From Trissonchulus latispiculum (lineage: Eukaryota > Nematoda > Enoplea > Enoplida > Ironidae), in assembly GCA_030248195.1 (NCBI GenBank), contig JASAND010017926.1:1-64000 (forward strand): a stretch of 64,000 bases of DNA. Reading direction: 5' to 3'. The notes beneath the pieces are model-generated. The model was not told the DNA's origin, made no database searches, and worked only from the letters and a program-made list of their open reading frames with translations. Below are positions 1-13,100 of this stretch, piece after piece. Every line of letters begins with the position of its first letter. Position 1 is the first letter of the stretch. Position numbers and translations under genes: made by a program.

Positions 1-917
1 TAATTTTTGATGGAGAATCTTTTTAAATAATAATAAAATATGACAGTAGGGCATCACCGCCCTACTGTACACGGCAACGGCCCATTAGGATCAGTGCGCA
101 CCAGTGTGATCAGCATCATCAGCTTGAGTTAAAACTTTGAAATTTGTAGGTTCTGGAAGTGGTTTGAGTTGAGGATGTCATCGCATGTTGATGATACTGG
201 TGTTGATGCAGATGCTGCAGATGCAGATTATGCATCATCCGCTCATGCACGTCTCCTTCTTCTTCGTTCCTGGACTAGCTTGGGGGACCCAATGTGCTTA
301 GGACGGATCACAGGAAATCCCGGAGGGAAGCCAGAACCCGGGAGGAACCCTTGGATAGGATGCCCAGACCAGACCCCCTTGCAGATCATCATCGATGATG
401 GAAGGTGCATCGATGATGCATAGATGTTCCCATCCACGACGCTGACAGCTCTCCACACTGGGATTGCTCTTGTATGATCGATGAGCACTGGCAGTGGAAG
501 GTTGGTTAGAGGCTAGGATCTGATGATCGATGATGCTGATGCACACTGGGGCGCACTGATGCTAATGGGCCGACTCAGAGGGGGCAGTTATGTGCACTCA
601 TGAGCGAAAAATTGAGCCGAACCTATAAATTCATACTCACTCACTCACTCATGCATTCCTTCACACTCACTCACTCATTCATTCACATTGACTTAGCCTA
701 ATTTAAATTTAGTTAATTCAAAAAGCAAAGAAAAAATTAAAAACCAAAAATCCAGTAATGTGCCGTCGCCGGGTCCCAACCCCGGGGGAAGAACTCAGAG
801 GGGTGGTTATGAGAAAGGGAGAATGGGGAAGAACGCAAAGAAAAGGCTCAAGGGTGGTGACGTCACACAGTGCAAAATCTAAGAAACTTATGTTCCAGGG
901 GGGGGGGGAGAGACAAA
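1..917. other. Intergenic, low-complexity, no gene seen
   Basis: No convincing exon or RNA gene is visible. The stretch about 180-560 is rich in short GATGATG/ATCGATGATG words, and about 635-690 is a degenerate (CACT)n/(CATT)n run. Open frames here are short and have no recognisable motifs. The right edge is the 8-bp duplication (GAGACAAA) of the next element. Confidence 0.6.
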
Positions 918-2366
918 CAGGGTTTTTTTTGGTTTTCGGATTTGCGTCAACCTTGCGTCCAGCTAATTTTAAGTTGCGTCCCGTTAAGAAATTTTGCGTC
1001 CAGGAAAAATTATTGTTTTAGCGTGTTTTATATGCAAAAATTGTATTCTTTATAAAAATTATTTGTCGATTATTTCTTTAGTGAAACATAATTTAATCGT
1101 ATGAAAAAGCACTTAGAACGGTGGTGCTACTGAACAGTAATGCACGATGACAAACTATGTGAAATACGCCCCATACACACGAGGGGGGTCTGGGGGGCGG
1201 AGCCCCCAGAAGTTGAAAATTTTTTGCGATTACGGAAAAATCCGTAATGCAAAAGTTCAAAACGATTTAATTGGCATCTGTTGTATCTAACACATATCAT
1301 GACCAATTTTCGATATTATTGACACACATTGTTCTGATGTTTTGATGTTATAGTTAAACTAACTAAGAATTAGTTAAATAGCTATTAAATTAATATCATT
1401 CAGAACAAAGGCAGTAATCTTGTTTCGAAAACTCTGAGAACTAATGAATCCCGAAAACATTATGGCAAACAAGCAGCGGGGGGTCTGGGGGGCGGAGCCC
1501 CCCAGAAGTTGGAGAAATTTTTTTAAATTACGGATAAATCCGTAATGAAAATGATTAAAAAGATTAATTTGTCATCCGTTACATTTAACTAAAATACCTA
1601 ATGCATTTTTTGTGTAAATTACATTTGTAAATTATAGAATTTTGAGTTGTTTTCATTTTGAGAAGTCAGTATCAATAAAAAAAGAGCGTGTATGCGATGC
1701 GTAGTGCAGTAATTAATCAAAGGCAAAAACAGTGAATATTAACGTTGGTTACGAATACGATTGATTAACCCTCTGAATTTGTTCAGGACAAACGTTTTTC
1801 GATGACTGCGCGAGTTGATTGCTTTAAATGAACCAAACCAAAAATTGGATACTCTACAAATTTGGTTGACTTTTGGTAATAAAGGGATTAACCCCCAGAA
1901 GCTGAAAATGTTTTGAAAATCCAGTCAAGAACAAAATTTAGACTTTAAAAACTGTGCTAATGCAATTGTATGAACCTCATTACATTACATGATCCAAAAA
2001 ATTTGGATATTCGGCTACGGCTACAAATTTTATTAATTATGGGCTTTGCCCTATTATACATGTATCGATACAGGTAGATAACTTAACTAATAACTCAACA
2101 AGTACTGACACATTACAAAGCGTTGCATTCGATGGCATAGTGGAAAACACCAGGGGGTCTGGGGGGCGGAGCCCCCCAGAAACCGAGAAAATTTTTGGAA
2201 AATATGGAAAAATTGGTACTGGAAACATTTAAAGTTTTCACTATTACAAAAGTGAATCTTCTCCCGAAATAATGTTGCGTCTAGCTTGCGTCCCGTTAAA
2301 ATTTCGTTGCGTCAAGATAAGAAACTTTGCGTCCAGACGCACTTCTGGACGCAAAAAAAAACCCTG
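918..2366. mobile_element. Non-autonomous hAT-like element, 1449 bp
   Basis: The ends are inverted: the left begins CAGGGTTTTTTTT and the right ends AAAAAAAACCCTG. A perfect 8-bp direct repeat, GAGACAAA, flanks them (910-917 and 2367-2374). A CAGGG-type terminus with an 8-bp target duplication is the hAT signature. TTGCGTCC words are repeated near both ends (about 948-1002 and 2276-2350). Three internal copies of a GGGGTCTGGGG..CCCCCCAG stem-loop occur near 1183, 1478 and 2152. No transposase frame is visible, so it would need a transposase in trans. Confidence 0.8.
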
Positions 2367-2551
2367 GAGACAAATTTGGGATTTGTATTGGTTGTCGAAA
2401 CGGTCGCCCAAAACTAATACTATGGTGGTATAGAAAGTACAGGTATACAGCTCTAATCTGACTAGCAACTGTTTGTAGTGAATTTTTCATCTATTCTTCC
2501 CCTCCCCGTGACTATATTTAAGCATTATGCAGCTTAAATTGTGCCTCTATT

Positions 2552-4533
2552 TAGAGTTGGGACCGGTTCCACTAGAACCGGTTGGAACCGGAACCGGAAC
2601 CGGAACCGAACCGGAAGGACTTTTAGAACCGGAACCGGAACCGGAACCGGTAGGATTTGGAACCGGCCGGTTCCACGCTTAAAAATTGGATTTGAACTAA
2701 TTTTTTGCAGGAGTTTAAATTTTGCAAATTTAAAGGATCTTGTGGTTGCCATTAAGAGTTGCCATTCATATTGTCTTTTTCAAACTAGTGACTGAAATTG
2801 AAACTAAAAATCTAGTTTGAACTGAAACTAAACAAATTTAGACCTGCAAGCGAAATATGTAGGATGAGACTGATAATAATTATGAGTTTCAAACTAAAAG
2901 TGAAATGAAGGTACAATTATTGGAACTGAAACTGAAGCTGAAACTCCAAAAGCCTAAACTGAAAACATCACAGCTTTAGCTTCCACTGAAGGTGACACAA
3001 ACTCCCCGCTTCCCCTTTTCAGGCGATCGAGGCCCGTTTCAGCTTTCGCTGAAGCCGAGGCATAGAATTAAGAAAAATTAAGAGAATTAGTGACAAGATA
3101 AAAATTAAACATACTTGAAAAATTAGGAACACGTGTTCTTTTGTTGTGAGGAAAAATTTCTGCTTCCTTTATTCTGGAATTTCGTAATCTTTTGTTTTCA
3201 TTCTTCTGAATTTTCAAATTTTGTTAAGTAATTTTGTGTGTATTACAAAATGCCGTTGTGATAGTGTCTATAAATTAATTTTAACGAATTTTTAAAATTT
3301 TCTGTTCTAAAATTCCAATTGTAATTGAAGAAAGGCGGGCACTTTCGTTCAGACGTGAACGATACAGCGCCGAATGAAAACTTTAACTAGCTTACATATT
3401 TTTGAATATATATTAACCTCATAGAAAAGATAAGAGCCCCGATGGGAAGTAGTCGGAAATTGAGTATATCTTCTCAAAAATATGTAAATAGAAGGTGGTG
3501 CACGCAAGATTGAAGCAACATTTTTAAAGAAAATAGTAAATTTTGTAAATTGTAAGGGAAGCAGGCATAGGAAAGATTGATAAGCCTGCAATGGGAGTTC
3601 AGCTGATGGTCCCGTGGTGTAGTGGTTAGCATGTCTGACTCTAGAGCAGAAGGGCCGTGGTTCGATCCCCGGCGGGACCAATTCTTTACTTTCAATGGTG
3701 AGTGAAAAGCTGAACCTCCCTCTTCCCTTCTCTCTTCTAGGTCCTGGTTTCGTGGGTACGAGGGTGCCTGACGCCTCCCGTTCGGGCTTGTCCTTGGTTT
3801 CTTCCTGATCCGCCAGCCCTGGTAGAAGCGCTACACAATCAAAGTTCAAATGAACAGCATGTAGAAGTAATGTGTTAGCTATTTTGTGTAATCAAGCCAC
3901 TGTACATACATTTCCTCGTTAAATATAACTTTAATACATATATTCTTCTTTCCAATTTGGCTTTCAGCTTTTAAATATTTTAAATGCATTTAATTCTTTT
4001 GGAAACTATTTGCTTCTTTAGAGACACTGTACTCTTTTCAAAGAAATAATAATTTAAGCTCCAGTATATCTCAATTCTCAGCACAGCACGTTTTACTGAA
4101 ACGTTTTATATACTGTTTACAAGATTCTGTTCAGAAGGCGCTGCCTGTATTTAGATACACAGTAGAATCTCACCGTTATCGAAACAATTTGCTCCACCAT
4201 ACTAAAGACAAGTTTTAATGTATGTTGTGCATATAGTAACAGCATTTGTAATGGAGAAAATTCAGTCAGGCAAAAACATTAAAATTCAAAGTAAACAAAA
4301 AAGTTTAACCCAGTTGGTTATTATTGCATTATCTATTCCAATTGTTTTGCAGTATTGCTTTATAATTTTGATTATATAAGCCTTGCTGGGGGCCTGCATC
4401 CAATATTAAATAATGTTAAAATGTAACTACGAATTTTGTACTTGGAACCGGGAACCGGAAGCTAGAACCGGAACCGGAACCGGTACTCTAGAACCGGAAC
4501 CGGTTTTGAAAATTGGAACCGGTCCCAACTCTA
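2552..4533. mobile_element. hAT-like element with (GGAACC)n subterminal repeats, 1982 bp
   Basis: The terminal inverted repeat is TAGAGTTGGGACCGGTTCC on the left, with its complement ending at 4533. Flanking 8-bp duplications CCTCTATT (2544-2551 and 4534-4541) are identical. Both subterminal regions consist of GGAACC/GGTTCC repeats (about 2565-2670 and 4445-4525), the sort of reiterated sites hAT transposases bind. There is no transposase frame. A tRNA-like gene lies inside at 3608-3680, so the element may have been loaded with a pol III unit or may have absorbed a SINE. Confidence 0.8.
3608..3680 (+). tRNA. tRNA-like gene, Gln-like body, anticodon CTA
   Basis: This is a 73-nt cloverleaf. 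The acceptor GGTCCCG pairs perfectly with CGGGACC and the discriminator is A. The D arm (GTGT..GCAT) and an A box (TGGTGTAGTGG) are present, and a B box reads GGTTCGATCC. The anticodon loop is CTCTAGA with T33, giving anticodon CTA, which would read UAG. The acceptor, D arm and loop context most resemble tRNA-Gln(CTG), from which CTA is one change away. Faults are an A-G mismatch closing the anticodon stem and two mismatches in the T stem. It may therefore be a pseudogene or a tRNA-derived SINE head rather than a working suppressor. It sits inside the element at 2552-4533. Confidence 0.6.
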
Positions 4534-5893
4534 CCTCTATTATCAAGGCGTGTAGACATTGGCATATGAACTAAATTTATCGTTGCCATTATTTAATCAA
4601 ATAAGCTAATCTCTGGTCGAAAGAAGCTTGAGTTCAGCAACCGAGTAAAACCTATCATACTCGTACTTGCAAGATCTGAGTGTATTTGCGAACAGAATTA
4701 ATACGAATAAGCCTTCCTGCCTTAAATAAATCATTCAACACAAGACCGATTTAATACAGCAACAAAACACCGAAACAGCCATATGTTAAATGAAACAATA
4801 TTAAACAAAAATAAATATTATATTAACTTTAGCTAAACCAGCAAAATTAATTAAAGCCTTCAAATTCTTAGTTCTTAAAATTGTCGAAATAAAATTAAAA
4901 TCATTAAAGCTATCTGCAATCGTTTTTATACCATGTAAACCCCGCCCTCACGGCTCACAAGCATAAATAACCAAAAATAGTATTAGATAATCAACTGCCA
5001 AAACATTAGAGATCAAAAGTAGTCATTACAGTATGTTAATTCATCCAATTATAGATAAAACAAGGAATGTTAGATAATTGTTAAAGAAATAATTATTTGA
5101 AATTGCAACAAACTCATAAATTATTATGTCTTTTAAGCAAAGATTGTTCTATTCGACTCGTATATATTTGCACTTGTATCGTATATATGCACTTGTCCTT
5201 TTGAATCCGATCCTTAGATCCAAAAACTCCCTATATTTTCGGCCCCACAACTAAAGCGTGGATGCATCGGGGGCTGGCCCCGGTAATCAGGCCAGGCCCC
5301 GTCTCGACCGAGACACAGGAGCCAAAATTTAAAGGATTGTAAATTTTTTACATCAAAGTTAAAGGGCAAAAATGAGTGTCAATTCAATTGATACAAATCC
5401 TTACTTTTGATACAAATCCTTACTTTACCCACCGACCTGAATGAAAACAACGTTACAATAGTGTGAACTTATTGCAAAATTTGAATAGATAGATTTCGAA
5501 ATCTAATTTTAAGAAAATTTCGAAAATGTTCGATTTGGACGCCGGATTATGAGGCCCGGGCCCGGTAACGGGGCCAAGGTGGTCCTGGCTTGGCCGACGC
5601 CCGGTGGCGGCGGCCTCGGTGCTTCTCCAGATTAAATATGCCATAACAACTTTGCAAACAACAATATTATGTAAGCATTTACATACACCCTAAAAGACAA
5701 AAAAATACAATGTAAGCAAAACAGAAAGCAAACATATGTGCTAAGATCTAGCAAACAGTAGCTGGTAATCACAGCATACACAAAGTACAAACTACCTATA
5801 TACCTGCTATGTTCAAGGACAGTGATAGAGTGACTATGAAAGAGTGAATGAATGACTTAGGAACAACAGGAATGTTATAATATACGTAATAAG
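4534..5893. other. AT-rich intergenic sequence, nothing recognised
   Basis: No gene, RNA or bounded mobile element could be supported. Two GC-rich islands (about 5260-5330 and 5545-5620) contain related GGCCCCGG/CCCGGTAA words and could be the remains of one short transposon. I could not define its ends. Confidence 0.5.
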
Positions 5894-7592
5894 TAGGCAT
5901 GGGCACGGGTAGTCGGGTACCCGATATCCAGTTAAAACCGGAAAAAACCGGATAAAACCGGATTAATCTGGATCAAGCAGAGAGAAATTTTTTGGCTCAG
6001 ACAATTTTTAACCACCGAAAATTTTTGGCTAAGAAAATTTGTAACCACCGAAGATTGTTTCAGTTTATTATAAAATTTACTATTTAAAAAATACTACAAC
6101 AGAAAAACGTATATAATGGGAAAAGGAATTAGCACTGGTATTTTTCAAACATTTTATAATTTTCTATTAGAATTGTTTTTAAAATATTAAATTTACCTTG
6201 CTCTAATAATTTTTTCTTTCTTTAAATTCCTGTTGAAGCAATATGCGGAAGTCGATGAATTAATTAAAACTTAAAATTCACAAGATACAAACAAAACTGT
6301 TCGCATCAAATTTGTGACTTTTGCCACAGCTCTGCGTTGTTCCCTAAACTGTAAGTAACAATATTAGGTACCATTAGATGGTGTCAATAGTGACTGATAT
6401 GATCTTGAAAGTTTAGTGATTCTCTTCAATGCCACATGGTCAATTCCAACGTTGAAAAACTACCTTCACTAACAGCCAACGCTCATTAGGTTTCAATTTT
6501 TGTCAACTTTAGCTGTTTCTAGACTGAATTTTGAACTAAGAAAATGCTCCCAGATTGTTTGAACATTTCATTTAACCAAATGTTAGCATACGAGCTTTTG
6601 GATGATTCTTTGGTATGCGCACGCCTTTAGTGAGTGAGAAAGTTTATCCAAGTTGAGGGAGATGGTTACTTTGAATTTCATTGGATACAGTGGAATCGTA
6701 ATGACAATAAATGAATTTATTTCATGGAATATTTAATAAATGTCTTGTAAACGTTGATTAAAAGTTCTAAAAGACTTGCATCTCTCATCAGTTTTACGTT
6801 TAGTAAAGTTACTCCAAAAGTAAAAGGACAGAGAGAGGGAAAGGAAATTGGAAAGTAGCAATTGTTTTCAGGTAAGAAATTATAAAATTAATTTAAATGG
6901 AAAATGTAAACACTAATCTCAACACATAAGTCAAGTCAATTTATTGAGCGAGTGAGTTTAAAATTTTACATTTGTTGTCAGTAAAGTGTAGTATCCGATC
7001 ACAAAAAGCTTAGTTTTTATCCAAGACATTTATTTTTGCGTGGTTTCATTAAGAAATTGCGTAAAAGGAAACAAAAACTAAGCAAAACTTAGTACTTCGT
7101 GCAGGTTTTGCTTGTTTGCTGCCTTTGGTGCTGTTCTAATTTTCAGAGACAAGCAGTTGAAGTTAGCTAAATTTTGTCATGGGGATTTGCTCTTATAATC
7201 CAAATGCTTTCTAAGATTTGCTAATATTTAAAGGTTAGAGGAAACGGACAGCGCAACGGTGGTACGGAACTCGGAAAATTGCTGGTCGAGGTTATAAAAT
7301 AAAAACCAATGTTGTCTGTATCAGCATCAGCTTCTGATACCGTCACAATTAATTGAAAGTCCTTATAATCCATTTTAAGTCTTTAAAACAACTTAGGAAT
7401 AAAAATCTATCCAATCTAAGCTCAATGTGAATAAAGACCCGTGAAAAAAGTTAAATTTCAAAATAGCCAAATCCGAAAAATGGGTTAAAAATTTCTCGGG
7501 TACCCGAAAGTGCTCGGGTTAGTGTCGCAATTACCCGACATAGGGCTTCGGGTAGTACCGGGTACCCGGGTCCGTACCCGTGCCCATGCCTA
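5894..7592. mobile_element. hAT-like element with TAGGCATGGGCACGG ends, 1699 bp
   Basis: The terminal inverted repeat begins TAGGCATGGGCACGGGTA, and its complement ends at 7592. The flanking duplication GTAATAAG is a perfect 8 bp (5886-5893 and 7593-7600). Subterminal palindromes CGGGTACCCG occur at both ends. The interior is AT-rich with no transposase frame, so the element is non-autonomous. Confidence 0.8.
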
Positions 7593-7848
7593 GTAATAAG
7601 TGCACCAGTACAGTGCACCACACATGGGCAAGGGAACGGTGTTTCGTTAATATTGGGCTAAATTTGGTTAAATTAATTTGCGAAAAAAAGCCATGAAAAT
7701 TAAATCCGATTCGTAAAACTTAAAGCGTAAAATTAAGGGGTAAATGTGGGTCGAGGTTGGCTAGCTAACTCTATTCCCCCTCCACAACGACTTTGCCTTA
7801 AGTGTGGTGCAGAACATACATCATTGCTATATAATGAATACAGGGAGA

Positions 7849-8446
7849 ACCACGGGGTCCTATCTCGATTACCCCACCACCACTCAAAATCCTTAAAACC
7901 TGACCAAATGAGCTAAAATTTGGTATGGGTATGTTTTCGACCCTGCTGAGTTCAAATATCGCAGAATTTTTCGATTTCGTGAAATTCGATTTTTTTCGAT
8001 TTCTAAGGGGGGACCAAGGGAAACCGAAAAATTGTTTGTCTTCGATTTTGCGGAAAAGATGTATATAGGGGTTTTCGGGGTCGTAGAACACGAATCTGAA
8101 GTCCGTTTTTCGATTCAGCTTTTCGTTAAGGTTTAAGCTTAAGATGTAAGCTTATACTGAGCTAACGAAACGCTGCTTCGAAAAACGGACTTCAGATTCG
8201 TGTTCTACGACCCCGAAAACTCCTATATACATCTTTTCAGCAAAATCGAAGACAACAATTTTTCGGTTTCCCTTGGTCCCCTTAGAAATCGAAAAAAATT
8301 GAATTTCGCGAAATCGAAAAATTTTACGATATTTGAACTCAGCATGGTCGAAAACATACCCATACCAAATTTTAACTTATTTGGTCAAGTTTTAAGGATT
8401 TTGAGTGTGGTGGGGTGGGGTAATCGAGATAAGACCCGAACCACGC
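7849..8446. repeat. Foldback repeat with two ~260-bp arms
   Basis: Sequence from about 7849 to 8119 is repeated in reverse complement from about 8185 to 8446, and the spacer partly pairs too. A transcript could fold into one long hairpin with a short loop near 8145. Each arm holds a frame of about 95 codons reading outward from the centre (minus strand 7798-8091, plus strand 8200-8484). Both begin MFYDPEN and share the motifs RNRKK and GQVLRILS. The two frames are copies of one another. I do not recognise the peptide. Confidence 0.75.
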
Positions 8447-8690
8447 ATACACATGCCGTATATATATATTCTATGAACAATTAAAGTAATGTACAAATAA
8501 ATATATAAATATTTTGATTTTAACAGCCATTCTTGAAAATAAGTAAACAGACAGTACAAAAACTTATATATACTACCGTACAACAAAAAATTATCAATTA
8601 AACTAATTATTTGCAACATATAGGTATGTAAAGAAATTAAATTTCGTGGCATTCAATTTATAATACATACAAACATTACGGCAAAAAATG

Positions 8691-8727
<37 letters not shown>

Positions 8728-9911
8728 CCACTGAGATGCATATTTCAATAGTTTGCTGAATACAAGTATTACGTACATATGCATATATATGTTACAATCC
8801 ATAAAACAAAAATAAAGCAAAAAAGAAGCAAAAATTGACTAGACCAAGCCTTCTTTGAAGAAAAAGTAGCCGAACTAACCTACCAAAAGCAGGATAATAA
8901 CCGTACGCATTCTGTTTCTCTAGAAAATGAAAAATTGGGCGACAACATTCAAAAAAAGGTCTGAAACTGCCAAAAAATAGAATCCTACCAAAAAACACTC
9001 CCACGTCTAGCAGACTGCTACAGACACAAGCAACTAATTATATAACACATTATGTACGTATGTAGATCAGACAACACAACACAGAAAACAAAAGACAATC
9101 TAATGCATATGTAAAGGATATGGACACGCATCCAATGTGTGTATCGAAGATTGAGAAACGTAGATAGCATGATCAAATTAAGAGATTGGTTTTGAATAGA
9201 AAACTAAGCTTTAAAATATGGCCATTGACATAACTCTGGTGTTCAAGACATCCTCCATAACTGCAATCTTTTAAGGCCTTGCCTTGCTAGTAGTGCAGAG
9301 AAGCGCACAAAATATCACTACGTTAGAACCAAAAGATTTCAAATTCCTTTTCTTTTCCAGCATTTCAAAGAGGGGCTTTCTTCTGCTGCCACGCTATACG
9401 AATATTTATTATGTATATCTCTAGCCAGGCCGGCACCCAGCATTTTAGAAAGAGAAAGGCCCAATGTCTGGCGTTCAAGGTTCAAGGTCAAGCTCGAAGG
9501 TAATTTAGTTCGGAGCCCATTTAATATTGCAAATGTTTGCACTTTGACATCAAAAGTGTTGACTAACTGTTTAATTCTTTCAAAACTCGTGAGATTTTCA
9601 TAAATGTGGCTGAAAGTATCTTTTTTCTGTTAGTAGGTATATATAAATATATATCCAAAAAGGGGTGGGTCTAGATTCCTTGAACCCTCCCCCGTCCCCC
9701 TGGGTGCGACCCTGTCTCTAGCCTAGTCTCTACTAGCGCAACTTACATAGCACAAACTACTGTGTACCAATGCTGCAGTGCTGCACGAAACTTACAAACT
9801 TCGCCTACAAAGGTAGCCTAGAAAGAGGGTTTGAGGCGGCGACAAAGAAACTATGAAAAGGAGTGCCCGGGGGGGGGGGGCGTGGAAAGTGGGGGAACAG
9901 GGGGGCCACAA
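8447..9911. other. Sequence downstream of RAB27, no gene seen
   Basis: AT-rich sequence beyond the RAB27 stop codon, which probably holds its 3' UTR. A (CAA)n tract lies at 8691-8728, and a CT/GT-rich region at about 9655-9720 has C runs. Several AATAAA-like words are present on the minus strand, but none can be chosen without transcript data. Confidence 0.5.
8691..8728. repeat. (CAA)n microsatellite
   Basis: About twelve perfect CAA units. Such tracts mark LINE 3' tails elsewhere in this window (35.78 kb), but no LINE sequence adjoins this one. Confidence 0.9.
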
Positions 9912-10092
9912 CTAGCACCAACAGTTGGAATTCTGCGGCTCCACAGAGTCTACCAGATCCAGACTGGGGGAGCGATTGACCAGACTCTGATCCAGCGTTT
10001 TGTCTATCCGTTTCATGACCATGTCCAGAAGGCAGTCTATGGCCTTGTCCACATTCACACCCGTGGACGCGCTAGTCTCAAAGTATGGAAGC
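9912..10092 (-). CDS. RAB27: RAB27 terminal coding exon
   Basis: 181 nt after a TTTCAG acceptor. It encodes LPYFETSA and the hypervariable tail, ending in Asn-Cys-Trp-Cys and a stop. The Cys-x-Cys end is the prenylation motif expected of Rab27. It joins exon 3 in phase across 21.5 kb. Confidence 0.93.
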
Positions 10093-10117
10093 CTGAAACA
10101 GACAGGTAAACAAACAA

Positions 10118-10149
<32 letters not shown>

Positions 10150-13100
10150 AACAAAAAAACAAAAAAGCAAATTGCTGTTTGAAGAACACAACGGCTACTA
10201 TAATATTGCTGGAGAAACGAAGCATGAACCAACCTCTACGTAATTACGATATTATATATAGTAAGCTAGACCAGACCATTGAGACATTACCCACACATAA
10301 TTGTGCCAGAGGGGGGGGAACGCTCCCCCCCCCCAGGATACCTACCCAATAAAAATGCGGGCTGTTTCAATATCTATGTATATATAAGCTACATATTTCA
10401 CCCGATGCTTGCTGGGATTATTCTAGTGGAGGGAAGGGTGGGGACCCCCCATAAACACCCCCCCCCCAAAAAAGCGGGTGCCCCATTTGGCACCAAATTT
10501 TGCCCTGAAAAAATTGCTCAGAAGGCCAAACTTTCAAAAATTTCCGGCGTGGTTTTAGTCGAGTTTTGCGTATTTAAGCAATAAATACGCTTATTTTTGG
10601 CGATTACTATAAAAATAGCGCAATTTTTAGCATGTTTTTAGAAAATTTTCGCCCACCGCAAGAATGACTCGCCCTCCGAGGGCCCCCCAAAGAGCCCCCG
10701 AAGAAAAATTCCCTAGAATAAGCCCAGGCTTGATATGCCAATATATATATATGTATGAGCTTTGAATGTAATATTCCATCAGTACACTTGAGAGTTCTTA
10801 TAGACAAAAAGGAACTTTATTATATCGGCAGAAAACTCTTTCTCCACTGAACCTCCGCTGCGACTACGTATATATATATAATCCAAAAACAAACGTTTCT
10901 TTGTCAATTTCACTATCATATAAAGCCGTATATACACGTTTATAGCACCTAATATATATAGCTAAATATTAGAAACAATGATCATATACGCAATATAATA
11001 AGCATCAACTGAAAACTGACATATTCAAGTATATATATATACGTCCGACTATATATGCACTGCGTATGTCATCAAAATATATATATACAGAGATATACCA
11101 CACACTCTATATATATCTACATGACTGAGCACGTATACCAAAACTCTGCCATAAATGCTCAAATATGCATGCACTATTTCATGAGCACAGAAGGAAGGCA
11201 CATAAGCTGTCGGCCGGCATACAGCAGGCAGCCGCCAAATCCCAATACATAACACATAATAATCACTTGCCAAATTATAGTGTTGTCGACTATCAATCCA
11301 CTATTTGACACTGGCGCCAGCAGAACCACAATTAAGACTGTGAAAAAACGATAGCATATACTGCGTGCGTACGTATACCTGGCATTTTTTTAGTGGGGGG
11401 GGGGGGGGGGGGGGGCCCCCCACTTTTCGGTTCCCCCTCCACTTTTCGGAGCCCCCCCCCCACTTTCGCCCCCCCCCCACTTTTCGGCAAGCCCCCACCC
11501 ACTTTTTTGGGGGTCGCCCAAAAGTGTCAAAAAATTAGGTTTTTGAGGTCAAATTTTCAAAAATTTTCTCAATTTTTAGTTAATTTATGGACTTATAAGC
11601 TCATTTTAAGCTTAAAAACAGCGATTTTTTGCGTTTTTACCTTAAAAATGCTAATTTTTCGCTAAAAATTTCGGTATATTTTACTTTTGGCTCGCCCCCC
11701 CACTTTTCGGAAGCCCCCCCCCCCCCACTTCCCCCTCCCTAGGGGGGGGGGGCGAAGCCCCCCCCCACTTTCAAAACCCTAAAAAAATGCCAGTATACGT
11801 ACGTATATTTGTGTAATATCAAGAAGGTGTATTTGCTATAAGTTAAGTATATGTATTAAGGGGGGGGGTCGCCGGGTAAAAAATTTTATAGTCACCGATT
11901 TCGCTCATTTTTGGCTATAATATACCCCCATATGTGTCCAAAAACAAGACAATTTTTTAGAGTCTAGGGTCAATCCAGGTAAAAGTTATTGCAGTTCAAA
12001 TCCCTACAATTTAGTATTTACGCCACCATGCCTCGCTGAGGGCTTCGGAGTAGTGTGCACATAGGATGACAAAAGACTACGGCATGGACAATAGATGAAA
12101 TTGAAGCCTCTATCTGGGGGCTATTTATTGCTGTGCAAATGACAATGATATATACGCTAAGAAACGGCGGTTGAACGATTTGATCAAGCTCCTGCCGACT
12201 GTTATTTACTTCAAACTTTAACGCGCTCTAACTTTCTCATACTGCTTTGTAGAGACTTGGTGCAAGAAGATAAAGTGTTCAGCACATGGAGAGCTTCGAT
12301 TTGATATAAAATTTGGATATATTTGAAAAATTTGGAAATTTGCCCTTTTTTGACTCTAGGCCTCCGACATCGCACTGAGGCATGCGTCCACAGTTAAACA
12401 AAAACAATTGGAGTGGAATTTAACACACATCTTCCTTTCATATGTGCAACTTGGCACACCGAATTTGGTTGGGATAGCCCGGCTTTCACCGACTTATGGA
12501 CCATTATATTCAAAAATTTGAGAAAATGGCGTATTTTGAGGCAAAACGGTGATCTGTGATCTACTCCCAAGCAGCAGCAGCAGGGATTGTGCGAATGCAA
12601 ATTGAAGCTCTATTTGTGTACTGTGTTAATATCTATACAAGTAATAAAAATGCTCCTCCGGAGCATGAAAAAGTAATATGGGTAGTTGTGAAGTTGTAAA
12701 ATCAAGAGAGGACTAGTCTTAAAAATGCTTAATATGGGGCTAGGTTCAAAAAAAGAAGAGGACTAGGTTGTGGGCGAATTAATATGGGCACAGCTTCGCC
12801 GAGCAACCCATATTCGCGGACTGAAAAAGTTATATATTTTTATACGTACCAATGTTCAGATTTAGTTACGGCACGTAAATAATATACGACTATGATAAAC
12901 GAGATTTAGTGGAAGCAAACATTTCTTTCCATAAACTCTTAATATTTATCTACTGAGCGTTTTAACCATTTATAAGAAAAGTATATATATATTTCAACAA
13001 TAACTTCAGGATCAGGACTCTCTCCGACGATCTTCTATTTCTATTCAACCGTTAGCGTTACAATCATAGCCTTGGTTCTTTCTAGTTGCTTGTCGTAGTC

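Noticed and set aside
3349..3849. 166-codon minus-strand frame over the tRNA-like gene
   Set aside because: Its middle is the antisense of the cloverleaf; no domain; it lies inside a transposon.
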